DNA of 64,000 nt from Vespula vulgaris (Eukaryota; Arthropoda; Insecta; Hymenoptera; Vespidae). How positions within the stretch are numbered: the stretch's first letter is position 1; each line of letters starts with the position of its first letter. Where the stretch lies: positions 4,195,501 through 4,259,500 of the forward strand of contig NC_066601.1 of the NCBI RefSeq assembly GCF_905475345.1. The letters are read 5' to 3'. Position numbers and translations under genes: made by a program. The notes under the pieces were generated by a model. It worked only from the letters and a program-made list of their open reading frames with translations, was not told the DNA's origin and did no database searches. Shown piece after piece: positions 25,684 to 40,061 of this stretch.

Positions 25684-28600
25684 CTTATAATTTTTATCTT
25701 AATGCGGCGAAAAGTTTGTCAAATCTGAACGACATACATCAATTTTTTCCCCTTTAATTTTCTTTTCCACGTTCTCGAAAATTTCTTCAGGAACGAGTGA
25801 ATATCTATACTCGTCGACATCTCTGCTTATGAAAAAGTATTCGATAATGAGACCTGTATCTTTCATATATCTTTCTCCATTGCATTTTGTATATATTGCC
25901 CCTTGTTACATGTAAATATTTTGTTCAATTTTAAAGATTTTGATGGCCATTTACTATCTTCATTATCGGTATCGTTAACATCGTTCGATTTTTGTTGTTG
26001 TTTTCGCTACTAAATGAAAAGAGAACTTTATACTTTCGTTTTATATATACGACGGTTACTTGAAAATTTTTTAATTTAGGTTAATCGTAAGTTAGGAAGA
26101 AAAGAAATGGAACTGTGAAACAATCGATAATTCGTGCTAACTTCACAGTATACGGCAATATTTCATCGACTTACCGAATTTTATTATTGCAAGTGTGCTT
26201 GCGATTTTACCAAGTTTCATCGTTGTTATCCGTTGTGTCATCTGCCGAGAATGAAACGTCAGATAAATGTCTTCTACACGGTTGCTCGTAAACAGTCGAA
26301 GACATTTCATGAACTTGTGGACTTTTCTTCGCACCTTTTTTGCGATGCGTTGACTGCATATGAAAATCAAATGAGAAATGCAAATGCAATATAAATATTT
26401 ATCCATTTTATACGGCTTAAAACTTCGTATCAATTACTTTAAATGCATTCATTATTCTGTTGGTGATATTAGAAACGAAGTTGGATTTCCGATTTTTTTG
26501 ATTGGGAGGAAACAATTGCTTGACTTCTTTAGATTTATCAGCATTTCTAGATTGTGAGATCAAAGGTTCGGTTTCTCGAACATTTTCATCCCTTTTTGTG
26601 CAAAGAGTTCGTTTACGAAATTCCTTTGTTACTTCTTTGAATGCTTTGGTCTCTTGATAAGGAAGTTTTTCGTTTCTTGCTGCTTGTGTTAATGGATTTT
26701 GCTTGTGTAATTGAATACGAAATTGTGATTAGTTCGAGATAACTATTAAAAAGGAAATTTTCTAAGCAATGATGAAATAATTTTGTTTGCGCTTACTGGT
26801 TTTTCACGATCACAATCCACAAAAGTCTCGCTCAAAGTTTGGCTTTCCTGCATCTTAGAGGCGAACGATAACTTCCTAGAGTCTAAGGGATTCGATGTAA
26901 CACATCTTACAGCTTCTTTTTCCCTTATTAATCTCATTCTATCGTGTTCCTTCAATTCTTCGATCAATTCTGATCTTTGATACATAGGTAAATATTTCCT
27001 CAGCATAGGAGGTTGAAAGCTTTCTCGGGATTTCTCGGTGTAATGAATATTTTCTTTATAACGACACGCATCTTCTCTACTTCTTTCAAAACTAGAAGAT
27101 AAGCTTTCCGAAGAACTGTTTTTATTGTCCGTACACGTAGTAATATCTTCATCATTATCGTCCGAATAATATCTAATTGAAGACAGAAAACGTAATAGTT
27201 TATATCTATCGAAATAAACATGAATTTGTGACTTGTAGTAGATTATTATTATCATTATTTGAGAAGATATTACTCTCGATGACTGCTGACATCGGTTTGA
27301 TCATCTTCATGTTGACAACTACCGTAATATTCTTCGTCAAAATATCGCAATCTATCGACGTGTGGTTCACGTTGACAAACTCGTGAACTGTATTGCTGAA
27401 AAATTGATCCAACGTCGCTAGTTTCTTCCTGCTTTGATATCCTTTCACGATCTCTCTCGTAGAAATCGTAAAAGGGTTTGCAAGTTTGCATATGTTCGGG
27501 ATACATTATGGGTATGAAACCAGAAATTAATTGTCTTTGATTTTCTTTAGGATAAAGGCTTTCATGAACGTAACCTCTTCTTTCATCTTCAGGAAATTGA
27601 TGTGATTCGTCGCAAGTGCTGTTATTATACAAAACGATAAATCTTGTAAAATGTTTGTTGTAACAAATTTAACTTACTATTTACGCCTCGTTCTATCCTT
27701 CTTGCAATCTTTTCTTTTCGCATATAGTTTATCCAACATCATTAATGTGTCTTTAAAGCTGCGTTTCTTTCGATAACATTTAATCTCAAAATCGCTTGGA
27801 CGTTTCTTTTTGTGCCTATTAGAAATTTCTTTATAGAACACCTGTATGCATGATCTTATCAAAGATAATCTTATAATCACCTTTTATGTTTTTTATATTC
27901 TTCTATACACTTTTTCCATCGTCGTTCCTTCGATTCGGTAGGTCTGGCCACTTTGCAACAAATTTCTTTCGACTTTTGGCATTTCTTTCGTTCGTCTTTT
28001 TTATCTGGCCGACATTTTACCAGCTTCGTTTGCATAGCTCTACTTTGGTCTCGTAAATCAGTTCCTATGTCAACTTTATCAACAGTTTTTTCTCGAGGAT
28101 GAATAGCAGTTTTTTTTTTATCTGGTTTTCTTCTCTCGTCTTTAGTTCCATACAATTCTAGACCTGCCAATGTATCGTATAATTGTAATCCTTTTACTTT
28201 TTTCCGATGCTCTGATTTTGCAACTCCTTTCTTCCTTTTTTCTTTATCGTCCACTCTAATTTGATCGTTCGTATCACTCTCTTCTTTATGCACTGGAGCT
28301 CTCTCAGTTTTTTCGGATACCGTCATTGAATCTTGATCATTCTTGATCACTCCTGCTCTCACGCATTTACGTTCAAATTGTGGAGGATTAAAATTCTAAA
28401 AATATCGTAGAGGTTTAAGTTACTTAAATAATCGTCAAATTAATGTATTTTTAATAAACGTTGATTTACTTGTGATTCATCTTCACCAACGATGTTCCAA
28501 GTAGCCGTTCTTTGACAAGTCGATGACGTTTTCGCGTCTGATAATATATTTATATCGTCTTCCTTACGAACGCATCTATACGATGGTTGTGAATCCGCGG

Positions 28601-31600
28601 TTTCATCGATTTCATGATAAGACGTATACTTCGAAATTGTTTCCAAGTGTCTAATTCAAATATTTACGTCAAAATGAAAATCAAATTGAATTTGAGTCGT
28701 TGATTAAAACGATACCTCGGTAAATCCTTTGTAACAAATTTCTTTTCACAAGGATATTGCCAATTGGTATCATCTACTTTTGCAGGACAAATAATTTTGC
28801 GCTCTTTATAATCCTTAGCACGAATGATATCTTCGGGATCCTCCCAGTCTACACGGCACCGAGTTCTTCTAGGTCTGAGACTATCCTTTGTCGATCGATG
28901 TTTGCATATTAAACGTGATCCATCGTTGTCATCGTCGTCACTGAACGAAGATGGCGACGATGATATTGATATATCTTCGACGTCACTTTTCTTAGTTCTT
29001 ATACGTCTGTACGTTTGTACAGGCGATTTAGATCTTTTTACGTTCAGCATTTTAACGACTCGTTTTATCAAAGATGGTCTCCTTGGTTGTAATCCTTTTC
29101 TTCCCTTCAAATTAACGAATATATATCCTTGACACGTTACTTGTATTAATTTTTAATAAAAGTTACATCGGTATGAACACTCACACGTCTGCCGATCCAA
29201 GGAATTCTTAGTAGAGCTGCCATAATTCGTCTTACGCGGCTATAACTTTTCCCATCTTCGCACTTATCCTTTATAAGCAACTCCTTCGAGCCATCATTGA
29301 TTTCTATATGTATCACTTCGTCCTCGTTTACTTCATCACTTGGCCAATAATCCGAGTCTATTATTGATGTCGACGAATAACAATATTTATGAGAAAACGA
29401 CGAACGAGACTTCTTCTTTAACCTGCTACGAACTTTTCTATGTGCTCTAACGACGAAACAAGAAGGCGTTGTATCACTGCTTAACATTATGCTTCTTGCA
29501 ATTGGCTCGTTGAATATCTAAGTTGAATGATAATATAAAAGATACTAAAAGAAAAATATTTGTTTAAGAAGTGACAGTACATACGCACGCACGCACACAA
29601 ACACACACTCGCGCATCGTTTCGTCCTTTCAAACCTGAATAGTAACATCATCTCGTAGTTTTTGAGCTTCAAGATCCTTGAATGGAAGTTTTCGTTCATA
29701 AATCTCCGGTTCCCGTGTTAAATCATCTTGATAGCCTAATTTAACGAATACATTGATTTACATATACGTAGATTTTGATAATTTCGATAATTTAACTTAC
29801 TATAACTGTAAACCGATGTAGAACTACTCTCTTCGTACTCTTCGAACTCCTCTTCATCCGATTCCTCTTCTATATCGATCGTTTCGAACGATTTCTCGAT
29901 TTTCGCTTCCTCTCGTTTCTTCGAAATTTCTTTAATATCTATTTTCTCTCTTTCCCTCCTTCTTCTTTCAGCCTCGGCTAATTTTAATCTTTTTTCGTGA
30001 ACAATTCGTAATTGATCGTCGGAGGAATCTCTGTATCAAAAAGAACGATTCTATTTCGAAGATGTTTGATTTATGGTGTAAAACGAGTTGTGACGATAGA
30101 GTTGTGATCTTACATTTCTTCGCTCATGTCCGACAAATCTCCGTATTCCAGAGGCGATCGACAAATCGTACAGATATTCTGTAAATCTGCGAAACACTGC
30201 AAGCAAAATAATCCAACGCAATCTGGTGTCGGACATTTAATATGTGGGTTAATATCATCGCGTTGAACGGCACCGCACAAAATACAAGCTTGTTCCTTTT
30301 GCGGGAACAATTTGTTTAAGAAAGGAAAGACAGCCATTACACGTTGCTTAAAAGTAACCCTTTCTATAGTTTCTCCGTTGATACCAAATTTTCGACGTAA
30401 CTGACGTCTCGCGAATTTAACGAAACTTCCTCTCGAACTAAAATAATTTACGTTACGTTTCTAACATCGATTCTAAAATCGAAAATACATAGGCGTATAT
30501 GAAATATTTTTCATACGATTAAATAAATTTTATGTTACCGCATTATATGATTGTAAAGCCACGCTGCTCTTTGCTTCGCTCTATCGGGATAATACTGACA
30601 CATCACAACTTCTCTCAGTCGAAAACTATAGGGTTCAAAAATTATCATCATCCAACATAAAATGATCAGAGTTAGGATTCTTATATATCCATCGAAACTT
30701 GGAGGTATTGGATCTGGGAGACATGGGACCGTATTGATTTCGATGTCTTTAACGTGCGGAGTAAATGCCTTTATAATACTTCTGTAAAGTTCTGCGAGAA
30801 AACCAGTTCCTGAAACGTATATACCAACGGAGTTTGGCTGATCGATCTGCGAATAATTAAAATCAATCGATTAATTATAATTTGAATGAAAACCCGGTTA
30901 TTTGACAAATAATTATTAACGAATACCTGCGTTTGTATTCGTCCGTGATATCTGATAGTATCGAGTATCCAGTAAAGACTATAATCCATTATTATATAAA
31001 TACAAATTTTGACCGAAGTCAAGCTCAAAAACGTCGCTGATTTTGCTAACTTGACCCTCTCGGTTTTAATTAATTTGACCGACGACAATGATACATAACG
31101 ATTTCTTTCGCGATGATTCAACGGCAAAATCGTTTCTTTGTCCTGTCGCGCTCTTATCAAATCGATCGTACGAATATTATTGGTAATATATCTGTTGTTA
31201 TATCTCTCGCTCGTTAACCATTTGTGCCGATAATGTAAAACTCTAAGAAAGAGAAAAATAAATAGAAATATTCTTATCGAAATTTTATCCTATTCGTTTC
31301 ATACCTTAGCAACATGAAAAATATAAAGAAAGCTGTTAGACAATTCACCCAATCGAAAACCGCTATAAATCTGTTAGTCCTTGATCTGATCTCAGCAGAA
31401 ATATTCGTAGCAATATCGTGTATAGTTTGAGTTTTGTTCATTTCGAAATGAAAAGAATGTGAAAACTTGATTTTTACGTAGAACATCGTCTTCATGTGTC
31501 TGGTGAATCTTCGAATTTCTAAAAAAGAAAAAATTTGTTACTAAAGCATAAGTATTAAAATTAGAGCGCCGATCGTTACGGAGATTTACTTTTCTTTACA

Positions 31601-32953
31601 GCGCCGACTATGACGTCAGCAACGTATGAAACCAGCATGCATATAAAATCCAATGGTTTAACTACCCAACAAAGAGCACTTACGATATACGTCAAATCAC
31701 AAATCCCACCAAAAATCGGACCGAGTTTAGCTCTACAATCGGCAACGGCACCTTCGAATACTCTTTGACATCTTTCAAAAGGCGTGCCTAACTTTTTATT
31801 GCATATACTTATAATACTTCCAAGCCATTGAAAAACTGCGGTTATTACTCTGACTGTGAAAGAAAAGAGAATTTAATCGGCAATACTAATTTAAATTCGT
31901 TTATTTCGAGATACGGTAAAAAGGAAATAGTTCGGTACCTATACCAAGAACAATTCTTTTTATAGCAATGAAAGTTTGTTTGATCTTTGATACGATAATT
32001 CTCACTGCTTTGGTTACTTTCATGATCGCTTCTTTCAACGCATAAAACGGTTCCTTTATCAAATCCAAAACGCTTTTAACAGCTGTCTTCAACATTTCCT
32101 AATGATACAACATCTTTGAATGATATTAACGTAATAAATTGCAAATGTAGTACCGTGTATCCATGTAATCAAATTTTACCTGGCCACAAGCCAAAGATTC
32201 CGTAAGTACACTTATATTTCTTAGTGTATTTTTTGCTGGTCCAGTAAGAGTCAATATAAAAGCATAGGCAATTAAAGCTTGCCGACCACGTTTAGAAAAG
32301 AACTGTGGTAATAATAAAAATACGACGCATCTGTATGAAAGGTAAATAATCGTGAGTTATCCGATTCTCCAACAGAATGATTTTAATTAAAAAAAAATTC
32401 AAATATTTGTTATGTATTCTCGAATGAATACCTACCTAACCCCGTAGGAAAATGATAAACCCAAAGTCAATATTACTCCAATAATCGAGCACAAGAAAGT
32501 TGCCGATGTAAGCGAGAAATTTAATTGTATAACGAAGAACATAAAGAATATATAAGTGAGAATAACGCCTCCAATAAATCCAAAAATACTTTTTAAAATA
32601 TAATTTTCAAAGGTACCATCGGTACGTAAAAGAACTGCTTTTTTATGAAGCCAGGAATCTTCTGGGAAGCTGGTTATCTTTCTCCAAAAGTTTTTCACTT
32701 TTCTTTTACATCTGTCGGATAAGTCGAAATGATATGAGTAATATACGTTCCTATTTACGAAGGTCTTATCTTCGCTATAAAGATTTTAAAAGGTCAACGA
32801 AACCTACCGCAATTTCTTATGACGAAATTTTTGCCTCCAAGTCAAATGCTTGGCACCCTTTGAGACCTCGATCGATCTCAATTTTTCATCCTCGTATTTA
32901 CGACGAAGTTTTTCAAGACGATGGGCTTTCACTACCAATTGGAAAAAAGCCAT
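21503..32953 (-). CDS. snky: DC-STAMP domain protein (sneaky/DCST1 family) with a very long cysteine-rich C-terminal extension
   Basis: Sneaky/DCST1 proteins are multi-pass sperm membrane proteins needed for gamete fusion or sperm plasma-membrane breakdown. Core exons (minus strand): 32808-32953, 32436-32711, 32180-32330, 31939-32098, 31590-31853, 31305-31518, 30927-31242, 30539-30846, 30114-30437. They give about 720 residues, the family's full length: membrane segments, RYITNNIRTIDLIRAR, the YYPDRAKQRAAWLYNHI motif, and a RING-like finger with eight cysteines (663, 666, 680, 685, 690, 693, 701, 704). Further exons in phase: 29801-30030, 29635-29735, 29187-29517, 28716-29127, 28470-28650, 27911-28395, 27678-27854, 27274-27618, 26797-27172, 26438-26701, 25955-26006, 25738-25901, 25203-25683, 24776-25092, 23397-24705, 22880-23302, 22702-22804, 22088-22642, 21761-21979, 21503-21623. 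Total 8,805 nt, 2,934 residues. The core is near certain; that one mRNA contains all 29 exons is inferred from phase alone. Confidence 0.8.
26211..26353 (-). other. Possible alternative exon of the sneaky-like gene
   Basis: A 143-nt segment with a strong acceptor (TTTTCATATGCAG) and a donor (TTG|GTAAAA) reads openly in phase 0 after exon 26438-26701, with coding-like composition (STHRKKGAKKSPQ... acidic end DDTTDNNDETW). Its length is not a multiple of three. Including it shifts the next exon (26006 downward) to a frame that stops at about 25934, so it would end the protein before the cysteine-rich tail. Skipping it keeps the frame open. Confidence 0.45.
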
Positions 32954-35900
32954 ATCCTTACGATTTATGAGTTAATAAATTACACTATGTACTGTGAATA
33001 ATTAAGCGTTATGTATATCAGACTATTATATGTATATAGGCTTTAATTAATATTTCTCGTGACAAACCTATGATCTTTTTGAAATGAAATATGAAATAAA
33101 ATAGTTTCCTCATTTTCATTGCCAATTATTTGGCAGAGAGGATAACCTATTAATGTAAAAGTGTGTATCTGCGTAATTAGAATACAATCTAAGAAAATTT
33201 ATAATCTTAATAAATACCAATAGTGAATACATTTCGATTAAGAAACTTATTTTCCTAACAAATACACGTAACTCTCATTGATAGTTATTTAAAAAATCAT
33301 TCTTTAATAATGCATTCCCATTACTATTTGTCAAACATCAAACTTCAAGTTGTCCTTTATGTCCATATATATAAATAATATTTTTCAGTAACTTCCGAAC
33401 TTGAAGTTATCAAAAAGTTGCAAACAAAAACGAATACACTTGAATGACTCACAATTTTGGAATTAGTTTTCTTTTGCACGCCGAAGAGCAAGCACTGTTA
33501 TTCTCACTTCCTACAAAGGTACATTTAAATAATTTATCATTTTTATAATTTTCAATTATTTAAACAATATTTAATGTACGTAGAATATCGAAAACTAATA
33601 TTTAAATAACCTAACCTACCCGTAGGAAAAAGCCTGGATTTTTTACTAATTATGTTAAAAATATATGTAAAGTTCTATAGGACTATCGTGACATAATTTT
33701 TACATGTTATTTGTACATCCCGGAAATATACAAACTACATGTATTTTATAATCACTACTATATTACATTTATAATTAATGTATTATGTTATTGATAAATC
33801 TAAAAGTTAAGTAAGATAATTAATTCATAAATAATTGCCGTTTTACAACTAATGACACTTATTCATGTATCAACCCAATATATATCCAGACCTTTTAAAT
33901 TATCTTAATTTCTAAGCTGCAGATAAATTAACTGATCTGCCATTTTCACCTTAAATTATCTTAAAATTAAATCTTAATCTTAGGACTAAATACTTAATAT
34001 TACTTTTAATATAAATGTGCTAAAGCGTAAAAAATGAAGCATTAGAATTCCAATATGCATCATGCATCATGCATTATAATTATACTTTTATAAATAAACA
34101 TGCAATAAAATCATGAAACCTTAAAAAACTTACTAATATACTTTACCGATATGTAAAATAGTATATAAAATGAAATTATTCTGAGTTAATTATATATAAT
34201 CTTATCAGTATAGTTTTATTCTATTTCTAATTCTATATTACTTTTTATATCAATTTCGTCATTATCAAGTACCTGAAAAATTAAACATAATGTGTATAAA
34301 ACAAATCATAAAAACAGACAGAATAAAACTGCAAAAGTATGCAATTTCATTCTATATGCCTATCGATATTATTAATATAAAAAATAAACCACCATATGAT
34401 TCATGTATCGATCGAGGTTGTAGACCTGAAACGTATCACTTCATTGATTAAATCTTTTTTTTTCATAAACATCTTTAAAATCTTTAGTACATCCCACAAA
34501 TATTTGACATTATATTTGTTATAATTACTATTGAAATTATATTTACAAAAACAAATTGTAAATAATTAAATTTAACATGTTGTGTTTGCCTTCAGAAATG
34601 CATATACACATAAATATATATTTTAAACAGCAGCTATTTCAGGCGCTCTAATCGTAGAAGCCGGATGTTAACAAATCCAACGATGATCACCTGTAACAAA
34701 AAGAAAATACATTAATCATACAATCAACATATAAAAGTATGAAATATAACACGTCCATTTGACGTCCCAATATATAGATGCACTTTTCAATTTAATTTTC
34801 TATCTATTTTTATCAATTCCTATATCACGTTGCAATAAGATAAAATTTAAACGCGTGACTCTACATTATAACTTATAATGAATGAACAATAAAAAAAAAT
34901 TAAAAATATTATTATTATGAATAAAAATAAAATATATATGAAGTATATTATCAATCAAATTAAATATCCTGTAAGAATAATTACTATAATGTCAACGATA
35001 ATTAATTAATTTACAAAATCTAATAATATGCGAATCTAAGTATTTTGACTCTAACTAAATAAAAACTTGTGTGCATCTATTGGATGATTCAGACACGAAC
35101 TTTACATGCCAAGGAGATGGAATAGTCCATCATCTCCAATTATAACAATTACTACTGACGAGCAAAATGACAACGTGGTAAAAAACATAGAAAAATATGA
35201 TAAAACCACGAGCCATTATCAGAGAAACATTGTAATCCTCTGAAAAAATGACTCGTCGTCGATAGTTGCCCTCTTGAGCCACGATCTGTGGGGGCCTCTT
35301 CGGCATATAGCCTCTTCTTTTCTTCGTGCCTTAACAACTGCTTTAGAGCATTCCCTAACAAGTGCAAAAAAAAAATTAAAAATAAAAACTTATTATACAT
35401 TTTATGAATTATCCTAGCCTGTGGACGATCAATGGATCGAAAGAATCCACCTATCGTAAGCATTTACACAGACACATTTACTCGAATGCCCAAGCAAATA
35501 TTTAATCTAATCGATGAACCTATTATTAACACTTCGCATTTGAAAAATTAAAAAGTATCGAGAAAAAAAAACTAAAAAATCTATGATAAATTTCATGGTC
35601 TTATCCTTTTATAGGATCATGTTTACTTTTTATCTTTATTATTTTTACTTTACTATATCTACATGTATAAAAAATTATATATTCTTTATAAGAAATAAAC
35701 CACGAAAGTGCGAAGTGTTAATATACTTAATACTAAGTATCTAACGCGTTCAAAAATCTTTGCAAATTCGAAAGAAAGAAATTTTTAAGCAAATGCAAAG
35801 ACTTTTAAACTGTTTGATACTGATAGGTATATCTTGCAATACAGAGCATCAGCAAAATATGAGGGGAAAAAAAAACACAGACATGCTGAATAATTGTAAA

Positions 35901-36000
35901 ATTTGCTGAAACTTTGCCTAATATCCGGATACGGAACATTCCACTCCTGAGTGGAAATTAAAACGCATTGTATCCGGTCCTACCTACTTAAAATTAAATA
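32954..36000. other. Region with no supported gene, including the left edge of the repeat locus
   Basis: The first part is the upstream flank of the sneaky-like gene. At 33468-33517 a plus-strand segment between an ATTAG acceptor and a GTACAT donor resembles the second exon of the tandem-exon gene at 42474-42530 (SFLLHAEEQALLFS against SFLLYADKCTSEYS). At about 35200-35360 a minus-strand segment is the inverted counterpart of 46590-46760. The rest is AT-rich and shows nothing I can name. Confidence 0.4.
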
Positions 36001-38954
36001 CACAGTCACACAGAAAAAGATATGCTACCTGCCTGCCTATAACCTATATTTAAAAAATAGCAAGACATTCGTTCCAACACATACACTCCACGATTCTCTC
36101 ACATACCGCCAGGGTGCAAAAGCCTACACTAGAGAGTATGCCCCGGGACACCTCCGACACCCTAGCTCAAACGCGTATTTTTTCTAATATATTAGGAGTA
36201 CGTACCAATTGCTGTAATCGACTGTCAAGGCTAATGATTATTGCGTAAATGACTACAACAAAAAATACTAGTATATACTAGTATATACATGCATACTAGT
36301 AATATACGAATATTTCCATACAATATGTGCTAACTCTACTATGCAAAACGATATGAATAACAATAGATTAATATAGTATTTTAAATAATAATCTATTAGT
36401 ATAATTATTTTATTCATATTTATTTCTAAATAATCGCGAAACGATGTACAATGCACCACCTAGCACGAACACACAGATGCAAGGTACAACGTGCGCAATC
36501 ACTAACGCTGTGACAGTCGCCAATATGGGAGAACTTAAAACTAAACCCATACTAACAGTTTCTCACCCATACGAGTAACACCTGGGCACACGCATAGATG
36601 AGAACGCAGAAAGCATGGGGGGGAGAAACGGGAATTAGTTTGTTAGAAGCTGAAAATCCTAATCTAAAAAATGATTAACTTATTCTAGGGCCTACGGACT
36701 ATGACTCTACAAGTCTCTTTGTTTTCTATTAGCAATGACTCTACTCGACTTTTTTCTTTCAAAAACAATGACTCTACTGAGACTTTTTTTTATGAACAAA
36801 ATAGATTGAATATTTCATTAATCTTCATGTAACAATAATCAAAATACCTCGGACGATTCCTTTTAACAAGCGATTATTCTAATAAAAGAACAAGATCATG
36901 ATCTACCGCTTGTTTTTCAGAATCTATCCGTCGCGATTGTCTTCTTGTTCATTTTTTTACTACGTCTACATCGATATATCGAAGTAAATCGCAATTATGT
37001 AGATTAAGTTACGAAACAATGCATTTGACGTAGACCACATCACATGCTTCTCTGACGAAATCAGATAAATGAATACCCGATTTCAACATTAACATCACGA
37101 ACAAATAAGAACAAAAAAGTGCTTATTAATTGCATTATTAATTAATCGAACCGACGAAACAAGAAGACCCTGTCCTAAGCTAATAAAAATAAGCATGCAA
37201 AATAGATATAAACAATGAAAACACATAAACAATTAAAAATGTACCACTCGCGAGTAAATCCAAAAGAGGAATTACTCACGGTCATGCTCGTCAATAATTT
37301 GTTTAAAAAATTACAACCAGTAACCCGTGCCGATACGGACCTTTCATCCTCAGCATGATGGGCACTGGAGGGATTTAAAATTTTTCACTCACTACTTAAG
37401 AAGTTCTGCGATGGCTCTAAAACACTCCTAATGTAACTCCAAATTGAAGGAGGATGATCCATAGGAAGTTGAAAATGAAATAAGTTGATATCAGAAAAAG
37501 TTGAAAATGAAGTAACTCAATTTTGTTATAAACTGGTAAGGCACGATCATAATGGTTATCTGTAAACAGATTGTAAACAAATTTTTATAGAATTTATTGC
37601 AATAAAATAACTATGAAATTATTAGATATCAAATTTATAAATTAACTTACCAATATTATTCCATAGGAGAAGCGTTAATTAATTTCTCGATCATCTTCAA
37701 TGATGCACTGACTCTAATACGCGAACAGTCAGTGTGACTGTTTAAAAAAAAAATTAATACTTTATATGAACAAACTCTGACTGTATAACTCACTGCTTTG
37801 TTCTAAATTAATTTAAGTACACATATTACTAAAATTTAAATTACAAAATGTAAACTACTTTAAATAAACACATCCATGGCTAAGCTAAGAATTGTAATGA
37901 TGATCTGAAATAGAAAAAGAAAAGACAAGTTTATTAATATCATTATTATAATAAAAGATTTTTAACATTATTAAGAAAATGTTTAAAAAAGACATCTACT
38001 TACTGGAGTTTTCGTTGATCCTTTGCACGATGAGCACCCTGCTCTAAGATGATGAAAAATATACATTAACACTGACTCTACTTCGCGAATTTATTTTAAA
38101 TATAACTTTATTTAATCAACTAATTTTAATATAGAAATAAATAGCAAGAACGAAAACAAACACTGACTCTAATACTTTATAAGAATTAAAAAGCTGAAAC
38201 AGACAAACAGATTATAGAACAAAAAAGAATAAAACATTTCCTGTAAATTATTTCTGAAGGCAACACATTAGAAAATATATTATCTAAAAATCATAATGAA
38301 TATCTTATAAATAGAATTTAATATATCATGAAAATTTTAATTATTAAAAATTAAATATTTTTGAAATGTACCAAAGTATGCAGCCATTTGCTCGATATTG
38401 CTTGCTTTGTATTTTAAGATACAAACTCAAACAATATCGATTGCCCAGGTCCCACCACTTGGAGGTAACTGCATATGGAGACCCAATTGTTAATAAAAAT
38501 GTAATAAATTCTATCGTAATATGTAATAATTCTAAAATAAAATGACAGCTGCAAGAGTAAATAAGATGACGAATAACCTAAAAAGTATACGAATTCCTAT
38601 ACCATCCTTGAAAAAATAAAATTTCTGTACTATTAATATTAAAGTAATCGTTATAAAGTTAGAATAAAAGTGTTTTGTAATAAAATGCGATATTAAAACG
38701 AAATTAATCAGTCCTTTCGTCTGTATTCGTCCAAATGTTATATAGGAATAAAGATCTCTCTTTTGGCTTTGAGAGAGTTCGAACGCTCGATTGTTTTTGT
38801 TTTGATATCGGTCGAAAAATTTCTCGAAAATACACAATGTAATGTGACCTCTATGCCGTATGTTACCTATCTATTTCTATTAAGCCTCACTATACATATT
38901 AATAAATAAGAATAATAATTATATCTGAATGTATAACAAATAAGATAAACTTAC

Positions 38955-40012
38955 TTGTATAATCGAAGAGACGTATGAACTGGTACATTCGAAGCTGTAT
39001 TGTAGCTCGGGAAATTCTTCAAAATCTGAAAAATAAAAATCATATTACTATAGGACAAGAATAAAAGTGTATACATATATGTGTAGGGAATAACCGGAGA
39101 TGGTTGTGTGTGTGTGTGTACTTATATATACGTATACCTAATATGTACATTATAATATCCATAGTAATTGTTACTATGTGTGTGTGTGTATGTGTGGATA
39201 TGATCTTATTCCATTCTATACAAATGATTATACATCTATATGTGTGTGTATATATATATATGATTGTAACTATTGTGTGTATGTGTGTGTGTGTGTGTAC
39301 GATTGTATATGAAAATCGAAATTAATACAAAATATCAATCGATCGCAACTATTAATGCAAAATTATTAATCAGGGAATCATTAAAAAGCGAGAGAAGTAT
39401 CAATATTGTGAAAATAAAACAGGAAAATTGAAGAAAAAGTGCGACGTAAAAACTCTCCGGGGGATCTCCAAGAGGCTGATTTTATTTTTGCGAATATCTT
39501 TTAAACGCGATGATGCCCAGACTTAGGAATGCGGCCTCATGGAAATCTCGCGTTTGGCTATCGATTGATATATAGGAAGAGGGTGTACTTTAGAAAAAAT
39601 GTATTAATTACCTGTAATTATCCCGAGCGACGAAACACAGCGTACACTTGTCACTACGCCATCATGGCGACGAGACCACTGAGAAGAAAGGAAAGTAAAC
39701 CCCGTATTTCAACGTAATGACGTCATCACAGGTACACACGAGTCAAATCAAATATTATATTTTTCAATTAAAAATAATAAAAAATATAATATAACTACAT
39801 AGATAATACGATATGAATGGCGAATGTAATTAATTCGAATTCTAAACATAGACAATAATTTTTTAATGAAATAATTATATTTTCTTAAGATATAAAACCA
39901 TTAAATAAATACGCACTTGTATCACAAGTACCTATATATTATATCTATGCTTTATATATTACGCGCGAAATAATGAGTAATATGAAATCAAAATAATTCG
40001 ATGATTTGACGC

Positions 40013-40061
<49 letters not shown>

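Noticed and set aside
26134..26394. 86-codon plus-strand frame
   Set aside because: It is opposite the candidate alternative exon of the sneaky-like gene and has no splice or promoter support.
32734..32970. Plus-strand frame of 78 codons
   Set aside because: It is antisense to the real first exon of the sneaky-like gene, which joins the next exon in phase; no splice or promoter evidence supports the plus frame.
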